Assembly (NCBI GenBank): GCA_023417775.1
Contig: JAEZEJ010000037.1
Coordinates: forward strand, 21,580 to 85,579
Source: Actinomycetes bacterium
GTDB lineage: Bacteria > Actinomycetota > Actinomycetes > Propionibacteriales > Nocardioidaceae
DNA: 64,000 nucleotides
Direction: 5' to 3'
A program made the translations under genes and the position numbers. Positions 51,745-61,016 of the stretch are shown here, piece after piece. Below the pieces are notes generated by a model, which saw only the letters and a program-made list of their open reading frames with translations, ran no database searches and had not been told where the DNA came from. Every line of letters starts with the position of its first letter. Position 1 is the stretch's first letter.

Positions 51745-53249
51745 CGCAGAGTCCTCAGTGGGGCGGGGCCGGAGGTGGCCAGATCCAGGAGGGCGTCGAG
51801 GTCGAGATGGGCCTCGGCGAGGTCGGCGAGCAGGTCGATGCGCGTCTCCCGCGCGGCGGCGAAGCTCACCTCCGAGTCCGGCAGCGGACGACCGGCGCTC
51901 TCGGCGACCCGTGCGAGCAGGGCACGACGGAAGCCGTCGGACTCCAGGCTGCCGTGCCACATCGTGCCCCACACCGAGCCGGTGTGCGCGCCCCCGAGGA
52001 AGGGATCGCCGCCGTGCACCGCGACCCGGCCGTGGTGGATCTCGTAGCCGGTCACCTCATGACCGAGCGCCTCACCGGTCGGGAGCCGCAGGACCTTCTC
52101 GGCGTCGAAGCGGGTCTCGACCTCGAGCAGGTCGAGGCCCTCAGCCCGCACCCCCGCCGTGCCCTCGACTCCGTCGTCGTCGACGATGGTCCGCCCGAGC
52201 ATCTGGAATCCGCCGCAGATGCCGAGCACGGCCCCGCCGCGCCGGGCGTGGGCGAGGATCGCCGCGTCGAGGCCGCGGGCCCGCAGCCAGGCCAGGTCGC
52301 TCATGGTGGTGCGAGTACCGGGAAGGACGACGAGGTCGGCATCGTCGAGTCCGCGGACATCGCTCACGAAGCGCACGTCCACACCCGGCTCCAGCGCCAG
52401 GGCGTCGACATCGGTGAAGTTGCTGACCCGCGGCAACCGGACGACCGCGATGCGCAGCGGATCGGCGCCATCGGTGTCGCGTCGGCTCTCCAGGTCGAGG
52501 GCGTCCTCCGAGTCGAGCCAGAGGCGCGCGTCCCAGGGCATCGTGCCGTAGACCCGGCGGCCGGTGCGCTCCTCGATGGCGTCGAGCCCGGGGCGCAGCA
52601 GCCGCTCGTCGCCGCGGAACTTGTTGACGACGAATCCAGCCACGAGCGCCTGGTCGGCGGTGTCGAGGAGTGCGACCGTGCCGTAGAAGGCCGCGAACAC
52701 TCCTCCGCGGTCGATATCGCCGACCACCACCACGGGCATCCGCGCGTGCTGGGCGAGACCCATGTTGACGTAGTCGCTGGCGCGCAGGTTGATCTCGGTG
52801 GGGCTGCCGGCGCCCTCGGCGATCACCAGCTCGTGACGGCTCGCGAGATCATCGAAGGCGTCGTGCGCGAGGGTCGCGAGATGACGACGGCCCTCGGCGA
52901 AGTCCATCGAGGAGATGGTGCCCGCTGGACGCCCCATCGCGACCACGTGACTGCGGCGATCGCTGCCGGGCTTGAGCAGCACCGGGTTCATGGCCGGCTC
53001 GGGTGGCACACGGGCGGCGATCGCCTGGATCCACTGGGCGCGGCCGATCTCGGCGGTCGCCCCCGCGGGGTCGGCGCACACCATCGAGTTATTGGACATG
53101 TTCTGCGCCTTGTACGGCGCGACGTCGAGGCCGCGGCGGGCGAAGGCGCGGCACAGCGCGGTCGTGACGACCGACTTGCCCGCGTCCGAGGTCGTCCCGG
53201 CGATCAGCAGCCGCGCACTCATCGCACCCAGACCACGGGTCGGGCTCAT
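51741..53249 (-). CDS. cobQ: Adenosylcobyric acid synthase
   Basis: 502 residues from ATG 53249 (ATGA with cobF); an ATG at 53222 is a fallback. N-terminal ATP-binding domain with GTTSDAGKS and [11 protein letters not shown]-terminal glutamine amidotransferase with the nucleophile in [10 protein letters not shown] and a partner His in YEIHHG. It amidates the side chains of adenosylcobyrinic diamide. Third gene of the cob operon. Confidence 0.93.
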   Translation of the reverse strand: MSPTRGLGAMSARLLIAGTTSDAGKSVVTTALCRAFARRGLDVAPYKAQNMSNNSMVCADPAGATAEIGRAQWIQAIAARVPPEPAMNPVLLKPGSDRRSHVVAMGRPAGTISSMDFAEGRRHLATLAHDAFDDLASRHELVIAEGAGSPTEINLRASDYVNMGLAQHARMPVVVVGDIDRGGVFAAFYGTVALLDTADQALVAGFVVNKFRGDERLLRPGLDAIEERTGRRVYGTMPWDARLWLDSEDALDLESRRDTDGADPLRIAVVRLPRVSNFTDVDALALEPGVDVRFVSDVRGLDDADLVVLPGTRTTMSDLAWLRARGLDAAILAHARRGGAVLGICGGFQMLGRTIVDDDGVEGTAGVRAEGLDLLEVETRFDAEKVLRLPTGEALGHEVTGYEIHHGRVAVHGGDPFLGGAHTGSVWGTMWHGSLESDGFRRALLARVAESAGRPLPDSEVSFAAARETRIDLLADLAEAHLDLDALLDLATSGPAPLRTLR

Positions 53250-53995
53250 GACGGCTTCCGCAGGAGGGCGAGGTCCATGATCCAGCCGGCCTCGTCCTTG
53301 ACCCGATCGCGGGCGGCGCGGATCTCCGGCAGTACGTCGGCGACGGTCCCGTGGGCGAGCGCCTCGTGTGCGGTGCCGAGATTGCCGCCCCACCAGATGG
53401 TCCAGTCGCCGAGGGCGGCGAAGGCCTCGATCGAGGACAGCAGCATCACGACGATATTGCCCTCGCCGCGGTCGACTGCCTCGGGCAGCTTGCGACCGGT
53501 GGTCAGATGCAGGGGCCGGCCGATCTCGTGCAGCACGATGGCGTGCCGCGCGGCGAGCAGTTGCAGGCTCGAGACGCCGGGGATCACTTCGACCTCGAGC
53601 GGACGTTCGGCGGCCACGCGATCGAGGATGCGGAGCGTCGAGTCGTAGAAGGCGGGATCGCCCCACACGAGGATCGCGACATCGCCATCGGCCTGATCGA
53701 GGGCGGTGGTGAAGCGCTCGGCCCGCGCGGCGTGCCAGTCGCTGACGGCTCGCTGATAGGCGGCTTCATCGCCGGCCACCCGCGCGCTGCGGTCCCGCTC
53801 GGGATCACGCACGGTGATCATCGGCGGAGGGTCGGGGACGTGGCGCGCGATGATCGCCTCGCGTGCGGCAACCAGCGGATCGTCCTCACGCTTCTCGACG
53901 ACGAGATAGGCCGATACCGAGCGCAGCGCCTCGACCGCCTCGACCGTCAGCTGATCGACGCCCCCCGGCCCGATCCCCACGACCCGCACCCTCAT
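53246..53995 (-). CDS. cobF: Precorrin-6A synthase (deacetylating)
   Basis: 249 residues of the tetrapyrrole methylase fold: RVVGIGPGGVDQLT at 4-17 and ILVWGDPAFYDS. The LEVEVIPGVSSLQLLAARHA segment is typical of CobF, which methylates C-1 and extrudes acetate in the aerobic pathway. Preceded by tandem repeats rather than an overlap with cobN, so its translation is not directly coupled to cobN. Confidence 0.9.
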   Translation of the reverse strand: MRVRVVGIGPGGVDQLTVEAVEALRSVSAYLVVEKREDDPLVAAREAIIARHVPDPPPMITVRDPERDRSARVAGDEAAYQRAVSDWHAARAERFTTALDQADGDVAILVWGDPAFYDSTLRILDRVAAERPLEVEVIPGVSSLQLLAARHAIVLHEIGRPLHLTTGRKLPEAVDRGEGNIVVMLLSSIEAFAALGDWTIWWGGNLGTAHEALAHGTVADVLPEIRAARDRVKDEAGWIMDLALLRKPS

Positions 53996-54032
53996 CGCGC
54001 CGTCCCCGCGCCTTCACGCCGAGTGCGGGGGT

Positions 54033-54083
54033 ACCTCCCTGGGGGCACCTCCCTGGGGGCACCTCCCTGGGGGCACCTCCCTG
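54033..54083. repeat. 14-bp tandem repeat (about 3.6 units)
   Basis: Unit ACCTCCCTGGGGGC repeated head to tail from 54033 to 54083. On the minus strand each unit reads GCCCCCAGGGAGGT, so it contains a ribosome-site-like GGGAGG. It sits 38 nt upstream of the cobF start. Confidence 0.85.
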
Positions 54084-54085
54084 CA

Positions 54086-54197
54086 CGGAGCTCTGCGGAG
54101 TGCTTGGGGGAGACGGAGCTCTGCGGAGTGCTTGGGGGAGACGGAGCTCTGCGGAGTGCTTGGGGGAGACGGAGCGAAGCGGAGTCCTCGGGGGAAC
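54086..54197. repeat. 28-bp tandem repeat (three exact units and one diverged)
   Basis: Unit begins CGGAGCTCTGCGGAGTGCTT and ends GGGGGAGA; copies at 54086, 54114 and 54142 are identical, and 54170-54197 is diverged. It directly follows the 14-bp array in the cobN-cobF gap. Exact identity suggests recent expansion. Confidence 0.88.
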
Positions 54198-54263
54198 ATG
54201 CGGACGGTGTTCTCTCGCTTTCGACCGTCCAAACGTTCCTGTCGACGAGTACCCGCGCGTCGT

Positions 54264-57200
54264 TCACTGGCGGTCCTCGAGCTCGCCCTCGACCTCGAGG
54301 TAGACGGACTGGAGGGCGGCGAGGGTGTCGGGATCCGGCTCGGCCCACAGGCCGCGGTCGGCGGCCTCGTGCAGACGCTCGACGATGCCGCGCAGGGCCC
54401 ACGGATTCGACTGCCGCATGAACTCCTGGGTCTGCTCGTCCAGCACATAGGACTGCGCGAGCTGCTCGTACATCCAGTCGTGCACGACGCCGGTGGTCGC
54501 ATCGAAGCCGTAGAGATAGTCGACCGTCGCCGCGAGCTCGAACGCCCCCTTGTAGCCGTGCCGCTGCATCGCCCCGATCCAGCGCGGGTTGACCACGCGC
54601 GAGCGGAACACGCGGCTGGTCTCCTCGGACAGGGTGCGGGTCTTGACCGCGTCCGGGGTCGTCGAGTCGCCCACATAGGCCTTGGGGTCCTGGCCGGTCA
54701 GCGCGCGCACCGTGGCCACCATGCCGCCGTGGTACTGGAAGTAGTCGTCGGAGTCGGCGATGTCGTGCTCGCGGGTGTCGATGTTCTTGGCCGCGACCTG
54801 GATGCGCCGATAGTTGGCGCGCATGTCATCGGCCGCCGGGGCGCCGTCGAGGTCGCGACCGTAGGCGAACCCGCCCCAGGCCGTGTAGACCTCGGCGAGG
54901 TCGGCGTCGTCGCGCCAGTTGCCCGCCTCGATGGTCTGCAGGATGCCGGCCCCGTAGGAGCCCGGCTTGGAGCCGAAGATGCGGGTGCGGGCGCGACGCT
55001 CGTCGCCGTGCTCGGCCAGATCGGCCGTAGTATGAGCGCGGACGTAGTTCTGCTCCTCGGGCTCGTCGAGCTCGGCCACGAGGGCGACCGCGTCGTCGAG
55101 CATCGCGATGACGTGAGGGAAGGCGTCGCGGAAGAAGCCCGAGATCCGCACCGTCACGTCGATGCGCGGCCGCCCCAGCTCCTCCAATGGCACGATGTCG
55201 AGGCCGTTGACGCGACGCGAGGCCTCGTCCCAGGACGGGCGCACACCCAGCAGCGCCAGCACCTCGGCGATGTCATCGCCGCTCGTGCGCATCGCCGACG
55301 TGCCCCAGACCGACAACCCGACCGAGGTGGGGTACTCCCCCGTCTCGTCGAGGTGGCGCTGCACGAGCGAGTCGGCCATCGCGACGCCGGTCTCGTAGGC
55401 GAGCCGCGAGGGCACGGCACGCGGGTCGACGGTGTAGAAGTTGCGCCCGGTCGGCAGCACGTTGACGAGCCCGCGCAGCGGCGACCCGGAGGGACCGGCC
55501 GGGATGAACCCGCCGTCGAGGGCGTGCAGGATCGCGTCGAGCTCGTCGGTGGTCTTGGCCAGCCGCGGCACGACCTGCGTGGCCGCGAACTCCAGCACCC
55601 GCACCACCTCGGGATCGTCGTGCAGGCCGGTGGCCGCCGAGGCCTCCCAGCCGGTCTCCTCCATCGCGAGGACCAGCTCGCGGGCGCGCCGCTCGATCTC
55701 GTCGACGGCGCCCAGCTCGCCGGCGCCCTCCTTGAGCCCGAGCGCTGCGCGGAGCCCCGGCACGGCACCGGTCTCGCCACCCCACACCTGCGAGGCGCGC
55801 AGGATCGCCAGCACGAGGTTGACCCGCGCCTCGCCGTCGGGTGCCTGGCCGAGCACGTGCAGGCCGTCGCGGATCTGCGCGTCCTTGACCTCGCAGAGCC
55901 ACCCGTCGACGTGCAGCAGGAAGTCGTCGAACTCCTCGTCCCCGGGGCGCTCGTCGAGGCCGAGGTCGCGGTGCATCTCCGCGGCGTGCATGAGCGTCCA
56001 GATCTCGGCGCGGATGGCCGGCAGCTTAGCCGGGTCCATCGCCTGGATATTGGCGTACTCGTCGAGCAGCTGCTCCAGCCGGGCGATGTCGCCATAGGAC
56101 TCGGCGCGCGCCATGGGCGGGATCAGGTGGTCGACGATCGTGGCATGGGCGCGACGCTTGGCCTGCGCGCCCTCACCCGGATCGTTGACGAGGAAGGGAT
56201 AGATGAGCGGCATGCTGCCGATCGCGGCGTCCGTGGCACAGGAGGCCGAGAGCGCGGCGTTCTTGCCGGGCAGCCACTCCATCGACCCGTGCTTGCCCAG
56301 GTGCACGACGGCGTGCGCGCCGAAGCCGCGCTCCAGCCAGCGGTAGGCGGCGAGATAGTGGTGGCTCGGGGCGAGGTCCGGGTCGTGGTAGATCGCGACC
56401 GGATTCTCACCGAAACCGCGGGGCGGCTGGATGAGGATGACGATATTGCCGCTGGTGATCGTGGCCAGCACGATCTCGCGGCGGTCGTTGACGAAGAGCG
56501 TGCCCGGTGCGGCACCCCACGCCTCGGTGACCTCGTCGACCAGCTCGGCGGGCAGGTCGGCGATCCACCGCTCGTACTCGGCGGCCGGGATGCGGACATG
56601 GCTCTCGGTGAGCTGGCCGGAGGTCAGCCACTCCTCGTCCTGGCCGCCCGCGTCGATGAGCGCGTGGATCAGCGTGTCGCCCGCCTCGGTGTCATCGGCC
56701 ATGTCGAGCACGCGGGTGATGGTGGGATCGTCGCCGAGGTCGTAGCCCGCATCGCGCAGGCGACGCAGCAACCGCACCGTCGAGACCGGCGTATCGAGGC
56801 CGACGGCGTTGCCGACGCGGCTGTGCTTGGTCGGGTACGCCGACAGCATCAACGCCAGCTTGCGCTCGGCCGGTGGGGTCCGGCGCAGACGCGCGTGGTT
56901 GACGGCGATCCCGGCGACGCGGCGGCAGCGCTCCTCGTCGGCGACATAGCGCGGCAGGCCGTCGGCGTCGATCTCCTTGAACGAGAACGGCGCGGTGATG
57001 ATGCGGCCGTCGAACTCGGGGATGGCGACCTGATTGGCCGAGTCCAGCGGGGTCACGCCGTCGTCATTGGCCTCCCACTCGGCGCGGCTCGATGTCAGGC
57101 AGAGGCCCTGCAGGACGGGGATGTCGAGGGCGGCGATGCGCTCGACATCCCAGGTCTCGTCATCGCCTCCCGCGCTCACCGCGCCCGGCACCTGGCCGCC

Positions 57201-57842
57201 GGCCGCGAGGACCGTGACGACGAGCGCGTCGAGCGTGCCGAGAGCCTCGTAGAGGTCATCGGGAGCCGAGCGCAGCGAGGAGGAGAAGACCGGCAGGCCC
57301 ACGGCCTCGCCGGTGGCGTCGATCGCATCGGCGAGAGCCTGAGCGAAGTCGGTATTGCCGCTGGCCTCGTGCGCCCGGTAGTACAGCACGCCGACACGCG
57401 GCAGGTCCGTCGCCGACGCCGGTCGATCCGCCCAGCCCCAGGCAGGGAGGACGGCCGGCGGCTCGAAGCCCTCGCCGGTCAGCAGGATCGTGTCGGACAG
57501 GAAGGCGTGGAGCTGAGCGAGATTGGCCGGACCGCCCTCGGCGAGATATCGATGGGCCTCGGCGGCGACGCCCATCGGGACGGTGGAGTGTTCCATCAGC
57601 TCGGCGCTCGGCTGCTGCTCGCCGCCGAGGACCACGACCGGGACATGCGCCTCGCGCGCCGCGGCCGGGACGTCATCGGGCGAGCCGAGGATGCGGGCCA
57701 CCACCAGATCGGCGTCGCCGATCAGCGACTCGAGCTGCTCGCCGGTGAGCCGCACCGGGTTGGCATAGCGGTAGTCGGCCCCGCTCGCGCGCGCCGAGAG
57801 CAGATCGGTGTCGGACGTGGACAGCAACGCGATGCGCGTCAT
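54264..57842 (-). CDS. cobN: Cobaltochelatase subunit CobN
   Basis: 1192 residues, normal for the large ATP-dependent cobaltochelatase subunit. Landmarks include HLGKHGSMEWLPGK (the CobN/BchH His motif), NFYTVDPRAVPS and a YNRDLDGAPA-like YGRDLDGAPA. It inserts cobalt into hydrogenobyrinic diamide with CobST, which are not in this window. First gene of the operon, with GAGGAGG before the ATG and a cobalamin riboswitch upstream. Metal specificity (Co rather than Mg) is taken from the cob context. Confidence 0.95.
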   Translation of the reverse strand: MTRIALLSTSDTDLLSARASGADYRYANPVRLTGEQLESLIGDADLVVARILGSPDDVPAAAREAHVPVVVLGGEQQPSAELMEHSTVPMGVAAEAHRYLAEGGPANLAQLHAFLSDTILLTGEGFEPPAVLPAWGWADRPASATDLPRVGVLYYRAHEASGNTDFAQALADAIDATGEAVGLPVFSSSLRSAPDDLYEALGTLDALVVTVLAAGGQVPGAVSAGGDDETWDVERIAALDIPVLQGLCLTSSRAEWEANDDGVTPLDSANQVAIPEFDGRIITAPFSFKEIDADGLPRYVADEERCRRVAGIAVNHARLRRTPPAERKLALMLSAYPTKHSRVGNAVGLDTPVSTVRLLRRLRDAGYDLGDDPTITRVLDMADDTEAGDTLIHALIDAGGQDEEWLTSGQLTESHVRIPAAEYERWIADLPAELVDEVTEAWGAAPGTLFVNDRREIVLATITSGNIVILIQPPRGFGENPVAIYHDPDLAPSHHYLAAYRWLERGFGAHAVVHLGKHGSMEWLPGKNAALSASCATDAAIGSMPLIYPFLVNDPGEGAQAKRRAHATIVDHLIPPMARAESYGDIARLEQLLDEYANIQAMDPAKLPAIRAEIWTLMHAAEMHRDLGLDERPGDEEFDDFLLHVDGWLCEVKDAQIRDGLHVLGQAPDGEARVNLVLAILRASQVWGGETGAVPGLRAALGLKEGAGELGAVDEIERRARELVLAMEETGWEASAATGLHDDPEVVRVLEFAATQVVPRLAKTTDELDAILHALDGGFIPAGPSGSPLRGLVNVLPTGRNFYTVDPRAVPSRLAYETGVAMADSLVQRHLDETGEYPTSVGLSVWGTSAMRTSGDDIAEVLALLGVRPSWDEASRRVNGLDIVPLEELGRPRIDVTVRISGFFRDAFPHVIAMLDDAVALVAELDEPEEQNYVRAHTTADLAEHGDERRARTRIFGSKPGSYGAGILQTIEAGNWRDDADLAEVYTAWGGFAYGRDLDGAPAADDMRANYRRIQVAAKNIDTREHDIADSDDYFQYHGGMVATVRALTGQDPKAYVGDSTTPDAVKTRTLSEETSRVFRSRVVNPRWIGAMQRHGYKGAFELAATVDYLYGFDATTGVVHDWMYEQLAQSYVLDEQTQEFMRQSNPWALRGIVERLHEAADRGLWAEPDPDTLAALQSVYLEVEGELEDRQ

Positions 57843-57880
57843 GGTTCCTCCTCGGGGTTCTCGCCCCTGTCGGCCGGATG

Positions 57881-57985
57881 CGTCGCGTTCAGTGTCTGGC
57901 TCGGCCGCGGGAGTCCCCGCGCGGCCTCACAGTGGCGGAACCGCCCCGGTCTCGCACCGGGTTCCTGAGATCGCGTCGACGTGAG
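57881..57985 (-). ncRNA. Cobalamin riboswitch upstream of cobN
   Basis: Minus-strand RNA shows the conserved core: GGAACCCGGTGCGAGACCGG, then GCGG, then CCGCCACTGTGA, a variable GC hairpin (GGCCGCGC / GCGGCC) and the closing GAGCCAGACACTG (B12-box-like). The distance to the cobN ATG is ~40 nt. That stretch holds a small hairpin GGGGCGAGAACCCC directly before the GAGGAGG ribosome site, so B12 probably represses by hiding the ribosome site. A TACGCT -10-like element lies ~10 nt upstream. Confidence 0.9.
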
Positions 57986-58070
57986 TGCGCCCAGCGTATC
58001 CGGGTGACTCACGCCGGAAGCCGAGGGGCATCGCGGCGAGGTGTGGATCACGACCACGCCGCGACGGCGC

Positions 58071-58088
58071 ATGCAACTCGCGTTGCAT
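58071..58088. promoter_or_regulatory. Palindromic operator before the toxin-like gene
   Basis: ATGCAAC-TCGC-GTTGCAT, perfect 7-nt arms with a 4-nt spacer, ending 2 nt before the GTG start. The place and form fit autoregulation of a toxin-antitoxin pair. Confidence 0.5.
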
Positions 58089-58090
58089 GT

Positions 58091-58312
58091 GTGAGGATCG
58101 CGGCCAGCGCACGACGGCACGGCATCGCCGACGAGGACATGCTCCATGCCTTGCGCCACCTGCTCCGGGTCTACGAGGGCCGGGACGAGGTGCTGCTGGT
58201 GATCGGTGCGGCGCGCGATGGTCGGATCATCGAGGTTGGGGTCGCGGATCCCGACCTCGATGAACCTCGGATCGTGTACGCGATGAGAGCCCGGCCGAAG
58301 TTCTGGCCCTGA
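58091..58312 (+). CDS. Small toxin-like protein, 73 aa
   Basis: From GTG 58091: RIAASARRHGIADEDMLHAL, then LLVIGAARDGRIIEVGVAD and an RIVYAMRARPKFWP end. This is the common build of a small actinobacterial protein with a BrnT/HigB-like beta-sheet core that is regularly encoded before a short helix-turn-helix partner. The frame opens further upstream but lacks similarity. The toxin role is inferred from the pair; no toxicity evidence is visible. Confidence 0.6.
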   Translation: MRIAASARRHGIADEDMLHALRHLLRVYEGRDEVLLVIGAARDGRIIEVGVADPDLDEPRIVYAMRARPKFWP

Positions 58313-58328
58313 GACGAAAGGCGGCACG

Positions 58329-58583
58329 ATGACGGCACGAACCCGGCTCACCGATCACGAGGCGCTGGACAGGATCGATGAGATCGACCCCGCCGCGGCC
58401 CCGCCCCGTGACGCCACGGCGACCGACCGGATCGCGGCAGCGGTTGCCGAGCGAGCCGCCGCGGAACAGGCGATCACCGAGGCAGTGCACGATGCGCGGG
58501 CGAGGGGTGTCACCTAGGTGGAGATCGCCGCTGATCTCGGTGTCAGCCACCAAGGCGCCCGCCAGCGATACGGCGCGAGCTGA
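58329..58583 (+). pseudogene. Antitoxin-like gene interrupted by an amber codon
   Basis: MTARTRLTDHEALDRIDEID starts at 58329 with AAAGGCGG upstream. The frame stops at TAG 58515-58517 but continues in frame through VEIAADLGVSHQGARQRYG to TGA at 58581-58583. In relatives this place reads GVTW or GLSW before the helix-turn-helix; TGG to TAG is a single change. The DNA-binding helix is therefore lost unless the codon is read through. Confidence 0.6.
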
Positions 58584-58624
58584 CCACGCCCTCGAAGCCG
58601 CCCCGGCTCGGTCCGGCGGGCTCG

Positions 58625-59371
58625 CTACCGGACGGCGTAGGTGACGTAGTCGTCGTAGAGCTGCCAGGCGGTGCCGACCTCGGCGAATCCCGCCTGCGCC
58701 AGCGCGGCGAGCCGGAAGTCGATCGCCGTGGACGGCGTCGCGTCGCGCCCGGCGAACCGGCGGTCGCGCTCGGCCGCCCGGCTGTCGTGCCCCGGCCGCT
58801 CGCTCAACGATGTCCACCATCGTTCCCAGGTCGGGGCGCCCTGGGCGAAGGCCTCGTCCTGGGTGCGTCGATCGTGGTCGGCGGCCCATCCGGCGATATG
58901 CGGGGCGCGTCCGTCGAAGCGGAAGTGGTCGCCGTCGAGGAAGACCCCGCCCGGCCGCAGGATCCCGGCCACCTCGGCGAAGAGGCTCACGAGATCGGCC
59001 GGCCACAGCCAGTGCAGGGCCGTGGTCGACACCGCCCCGGCGAATCCCTCCTCCGCGACGGCCTTCCGCCACTGACCGGTGAGATCGGCGTCCACGATCC
59101 GGACCCGATCGCCATAGGGCGCCAGATACTCGGCCGCCAGGTCCAGCAGCACGGGATCGTAGTCGACGGCCACCACGCGCACGGTCGGCAGAGCATCGAG
59201 CACCCGGGCGGCGAGCGAGCCGGGACCGCAGGCCAGATCGAGGATGGTCACCGGTTCGTCCCCGACCACCTGGCCCAGCACATCGACCATGACGGCGAAG
59301 CGCTGCTCACGTTCGGCGATGTACGCGGCCTGCTGGTCGTCCCAGCGCCGCACCAGCTCGGCGGCGGTCAT
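58625..59371 (-). CDS. SAM-dependent methyltransferase
   Basis: 248 residues, class I fold with motif I VTILDLACGPGSLAARVL (about 40-57), VVAVDYDPVLL and HWLWPADLVSLFAEVAGILRPGG. Resembles small-molecule methyltransferases. Last gene of the metal-chelate transport operon, joined to the second binding-protein gene by a 4-nt overlap, so it may act on the imported ligand or on a siderophore-like product (inference). Confidence 0.78.
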   Translation of the reverse strand: MTAAELVRRWDDQQAAYIAEREQRFAVMVDVLGQVVGDEPVTILDLACGPGSLAARVLDALPTVRVVAVDYDPVLLDLAAEYLAPYGDRVRIVDADLTGQWRKAVAEEGFAGAVSTTALHWLWPADLVSLFAEVAGILRPGGVFLDGDHFRFDGRAPHIAGWAADHDRRTQDEAFAQGAPTWERWWTSLSERPGHDSRAAERDRRFAGRDATPSTAIDFRLAALAQAGFAEVGTAWQLYDDYVTYAVR

Positions 59372-60369
59372 CCGACGAGTCCCAGTTCCCGCAGTCCCTC
59401 GGCGAGCTGCTCGATGCCGTCGACATTGCGGATGGACGGATCCATCGTCGTGCCCCCGAGGACGATGTAACGGCGTTCCTTGACCGCCGTCAGTTGGCTC
59501 GCCACCGGATCGGACTCGAGGAACTCGATCTTGGCCTCGGCGCTGTCGCCATCGTCACCGCGCTCCAGATCAGCGAGCACCAGTACATCGGGGTCGCGAT
59601 CGAGGATCGACTCCCAGCCGATCTCCGGCCACAGCTGACGCTGATCCTCGAAGGCATTCGTCGCACCGACCGCCCGGGTCATCAGCGCCGGAGCGCCGCA
59701 GCAGCCCGCCATGTACGGGGCTCGCGTCGAGGAGTACCACCAGGCGAGTGAGACATCCTCGGCGCCGAGATCCTCGGTCGCCGCATCGGCCCGTTCGCGC
59801 AGTTCGGCCACCAGATCGTCACCGGCGTCCTGGACATCGAAGAGCTCGGCGATGTCGCCGATCTCCTCGTACATGTCGTCGAGGCTGAGCTCGGTGGTCT
59901 GCTCCGCATCCTGACCGCCGCACTCGCTCGGCGACTGATAGGTCGGGACGCCCAGTTCGTCGAACCGCTCCTGATCGCCGATGCCCTCCGAGGTGAAGGT
60001 GTAGGCGAAGGTCGAGTAGACGAAGTCCGGTTCGAGATCGAGTACCCGCTCCAGCGCGGGGAACTCCTCGTCGAACTTCCCGACCTTCTCGAAGTCCTCC
60101 TTGACCCCGTCGATGACCTGCGTGTCGGAGACGCCGACCGACTCGATCCGATCGGCGAGCCCGAGGCTCAGCACGAGCTCCGTGGCGGGCTGGTTGATGA
60201 CGACGGCGCGCTCGATCGGAGCATCGATCGTGACCTCGCGATCGCAGTTCTCCACGGTGATCGGGTAGCCCTCGGCGGTGCTGTCGTCACCGGAGGTGTC
60301 GGCGGTGGAGCCGCAGGCGGCGAGGACGCCGAGGGCACCGAGGCCTGCGAGGAGGGGACGGGTTCTCAT
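59368..60369 (-). CDS. Metal-chelate ABC substrate-binding lipoprotein (second)
   Basis: 333 residues, lipobox LAAC with Cys19. The TroA/FepB-like class III binding fold starts at CDREVTIDAPIERAVVINQP, with a later YSSTRAPYMAGCCGAP segment containing a Cys pair. Such receptors take iron-siderophores, haem or corrinoids. It is separated from the permease by two genes and is a paralogue of the first-gene receptor. Confidence 0.82.
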   Translation of the reverse strand: MRTRPLLAGLGALGVLAACGSTADTSGDDSTAEGYPITVENCDREVTIDAPIERAVVINQPATELVLSLGLADRIESVGVSDTQVIDGVKEDFEKVGKFDEEFPALERVLDLEPDFVYSTFAYTFTSEGIGDQERFDELGVPTYQSPSECGGQDAEQTTELSLDDMYEEIGDIAELFDVQDAGDDLVAELRERADAATEDLGAEDVSLAWWYSSTRAPYMAGCCGAPALMTRAVGATNAFEDQRQLWPEIGWESILDRDPDVLVLADLERGDDGDSAEAKIEFLESDPVASQLTAVKERRYIVLGGTTMDPSIRNVDGIEQLAEGLRELGLVG

Positions 60370-61016
60370 GAGGTGGTCCTTTCGGCGATGGTGCGAGGAC
60401 GGCGGAGGCGATCGACGGGGTGGCCCGCGATCAGGTGTTCGTCGACGATCGCTCCGGCATCGGACTCGGTGACCGGCCCGTACCAGACGTCATCGGGGTG
60501 GACGGCCACCACGGGGGCGTGATTGCAGGGAAAGAGACAGCCGGTCTGGGTGATGAGCACGTCATCGTCACCGAGACCGCGCTCGTTCAGCGCGGCATCG
60601 AGCGCGCGCGTGGTGGCGGCCGAGTCCAGCGCCGAGCAGCGCGGGCCCCGGCAGACGAGGACGTGGTGGCGGAAGCCGGGGACGTCCTCCCATGCCGCCG
60701 ACCGCAGGGGCGCCTCGCGTCCGGTGACGGCCGAGGCCACGACCTCCACCTCCGTCCCCGGATGCTCGCGCACCCAGTGCGCCGCCACGCGGCGCAGCCA
60801 GGACCGGGCGGGGGCGGCCCCGGCTGCGGGAAGCCGGACGAGGCGTACGCGGGTCGCGCCGTCCTCGGCCAACCGGCTCAGCTCATCGGTCAGCGCGGGC
60901 TCGCCTCGCTGGAGGTAGGCGACCGAAGCCCCCGTGACATCGGCGAGCTCCGTCAGCGCGGCGTGGTCGTTGACCGCATCGACCGCCATCGCGACGATCA
61001 CGACGGACGGCGACAT
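60366..61016 (-). CDS. CbiX-like and thioredoxin-like [2Fe-2S] protein
   Basis: 216 residues. The N-terminal ~105 residues look like a sirohydrochlorin cobaltochelatase (CbiX)-type half-domain with weak conservation. The C-terminal domain is a thioredoxin-like ferredoxin with Cys122, Cys127, Cys160 and Cys164 (CRGPRC ... GCLFPC). Proteins of this pattern often sit beside metal or B12 transport genes. Likely role: reduction or release of metal from the imported chelate (inference). Confidence 0.75.
   Translation of the reverse strand: MSPSVVIVAMAVDAVNDHAALTELADVTGASVAYLQRGEPALTDELSRLAEDGATRVRLVRLPAAGAAPARSWLRRVAAHWVREHPGTEVEVVASAVTGREAPLRSAAWEDVPGFRHHVLVCRGPRCSALDSAATTRALDAALNERGLGDDDVLITQTGCLFPCNHAPVVAVHPDDVWYGPVTESDAGAIVDEHLIAGHPVDRLRRPRTIAERTTS

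Noticed and set aside
54033..54197. CRISPR or insertion-sequence ends
   Set aside because: Units are directly adjacent without spacers and no transposase is nearby; simple tandem repeats.
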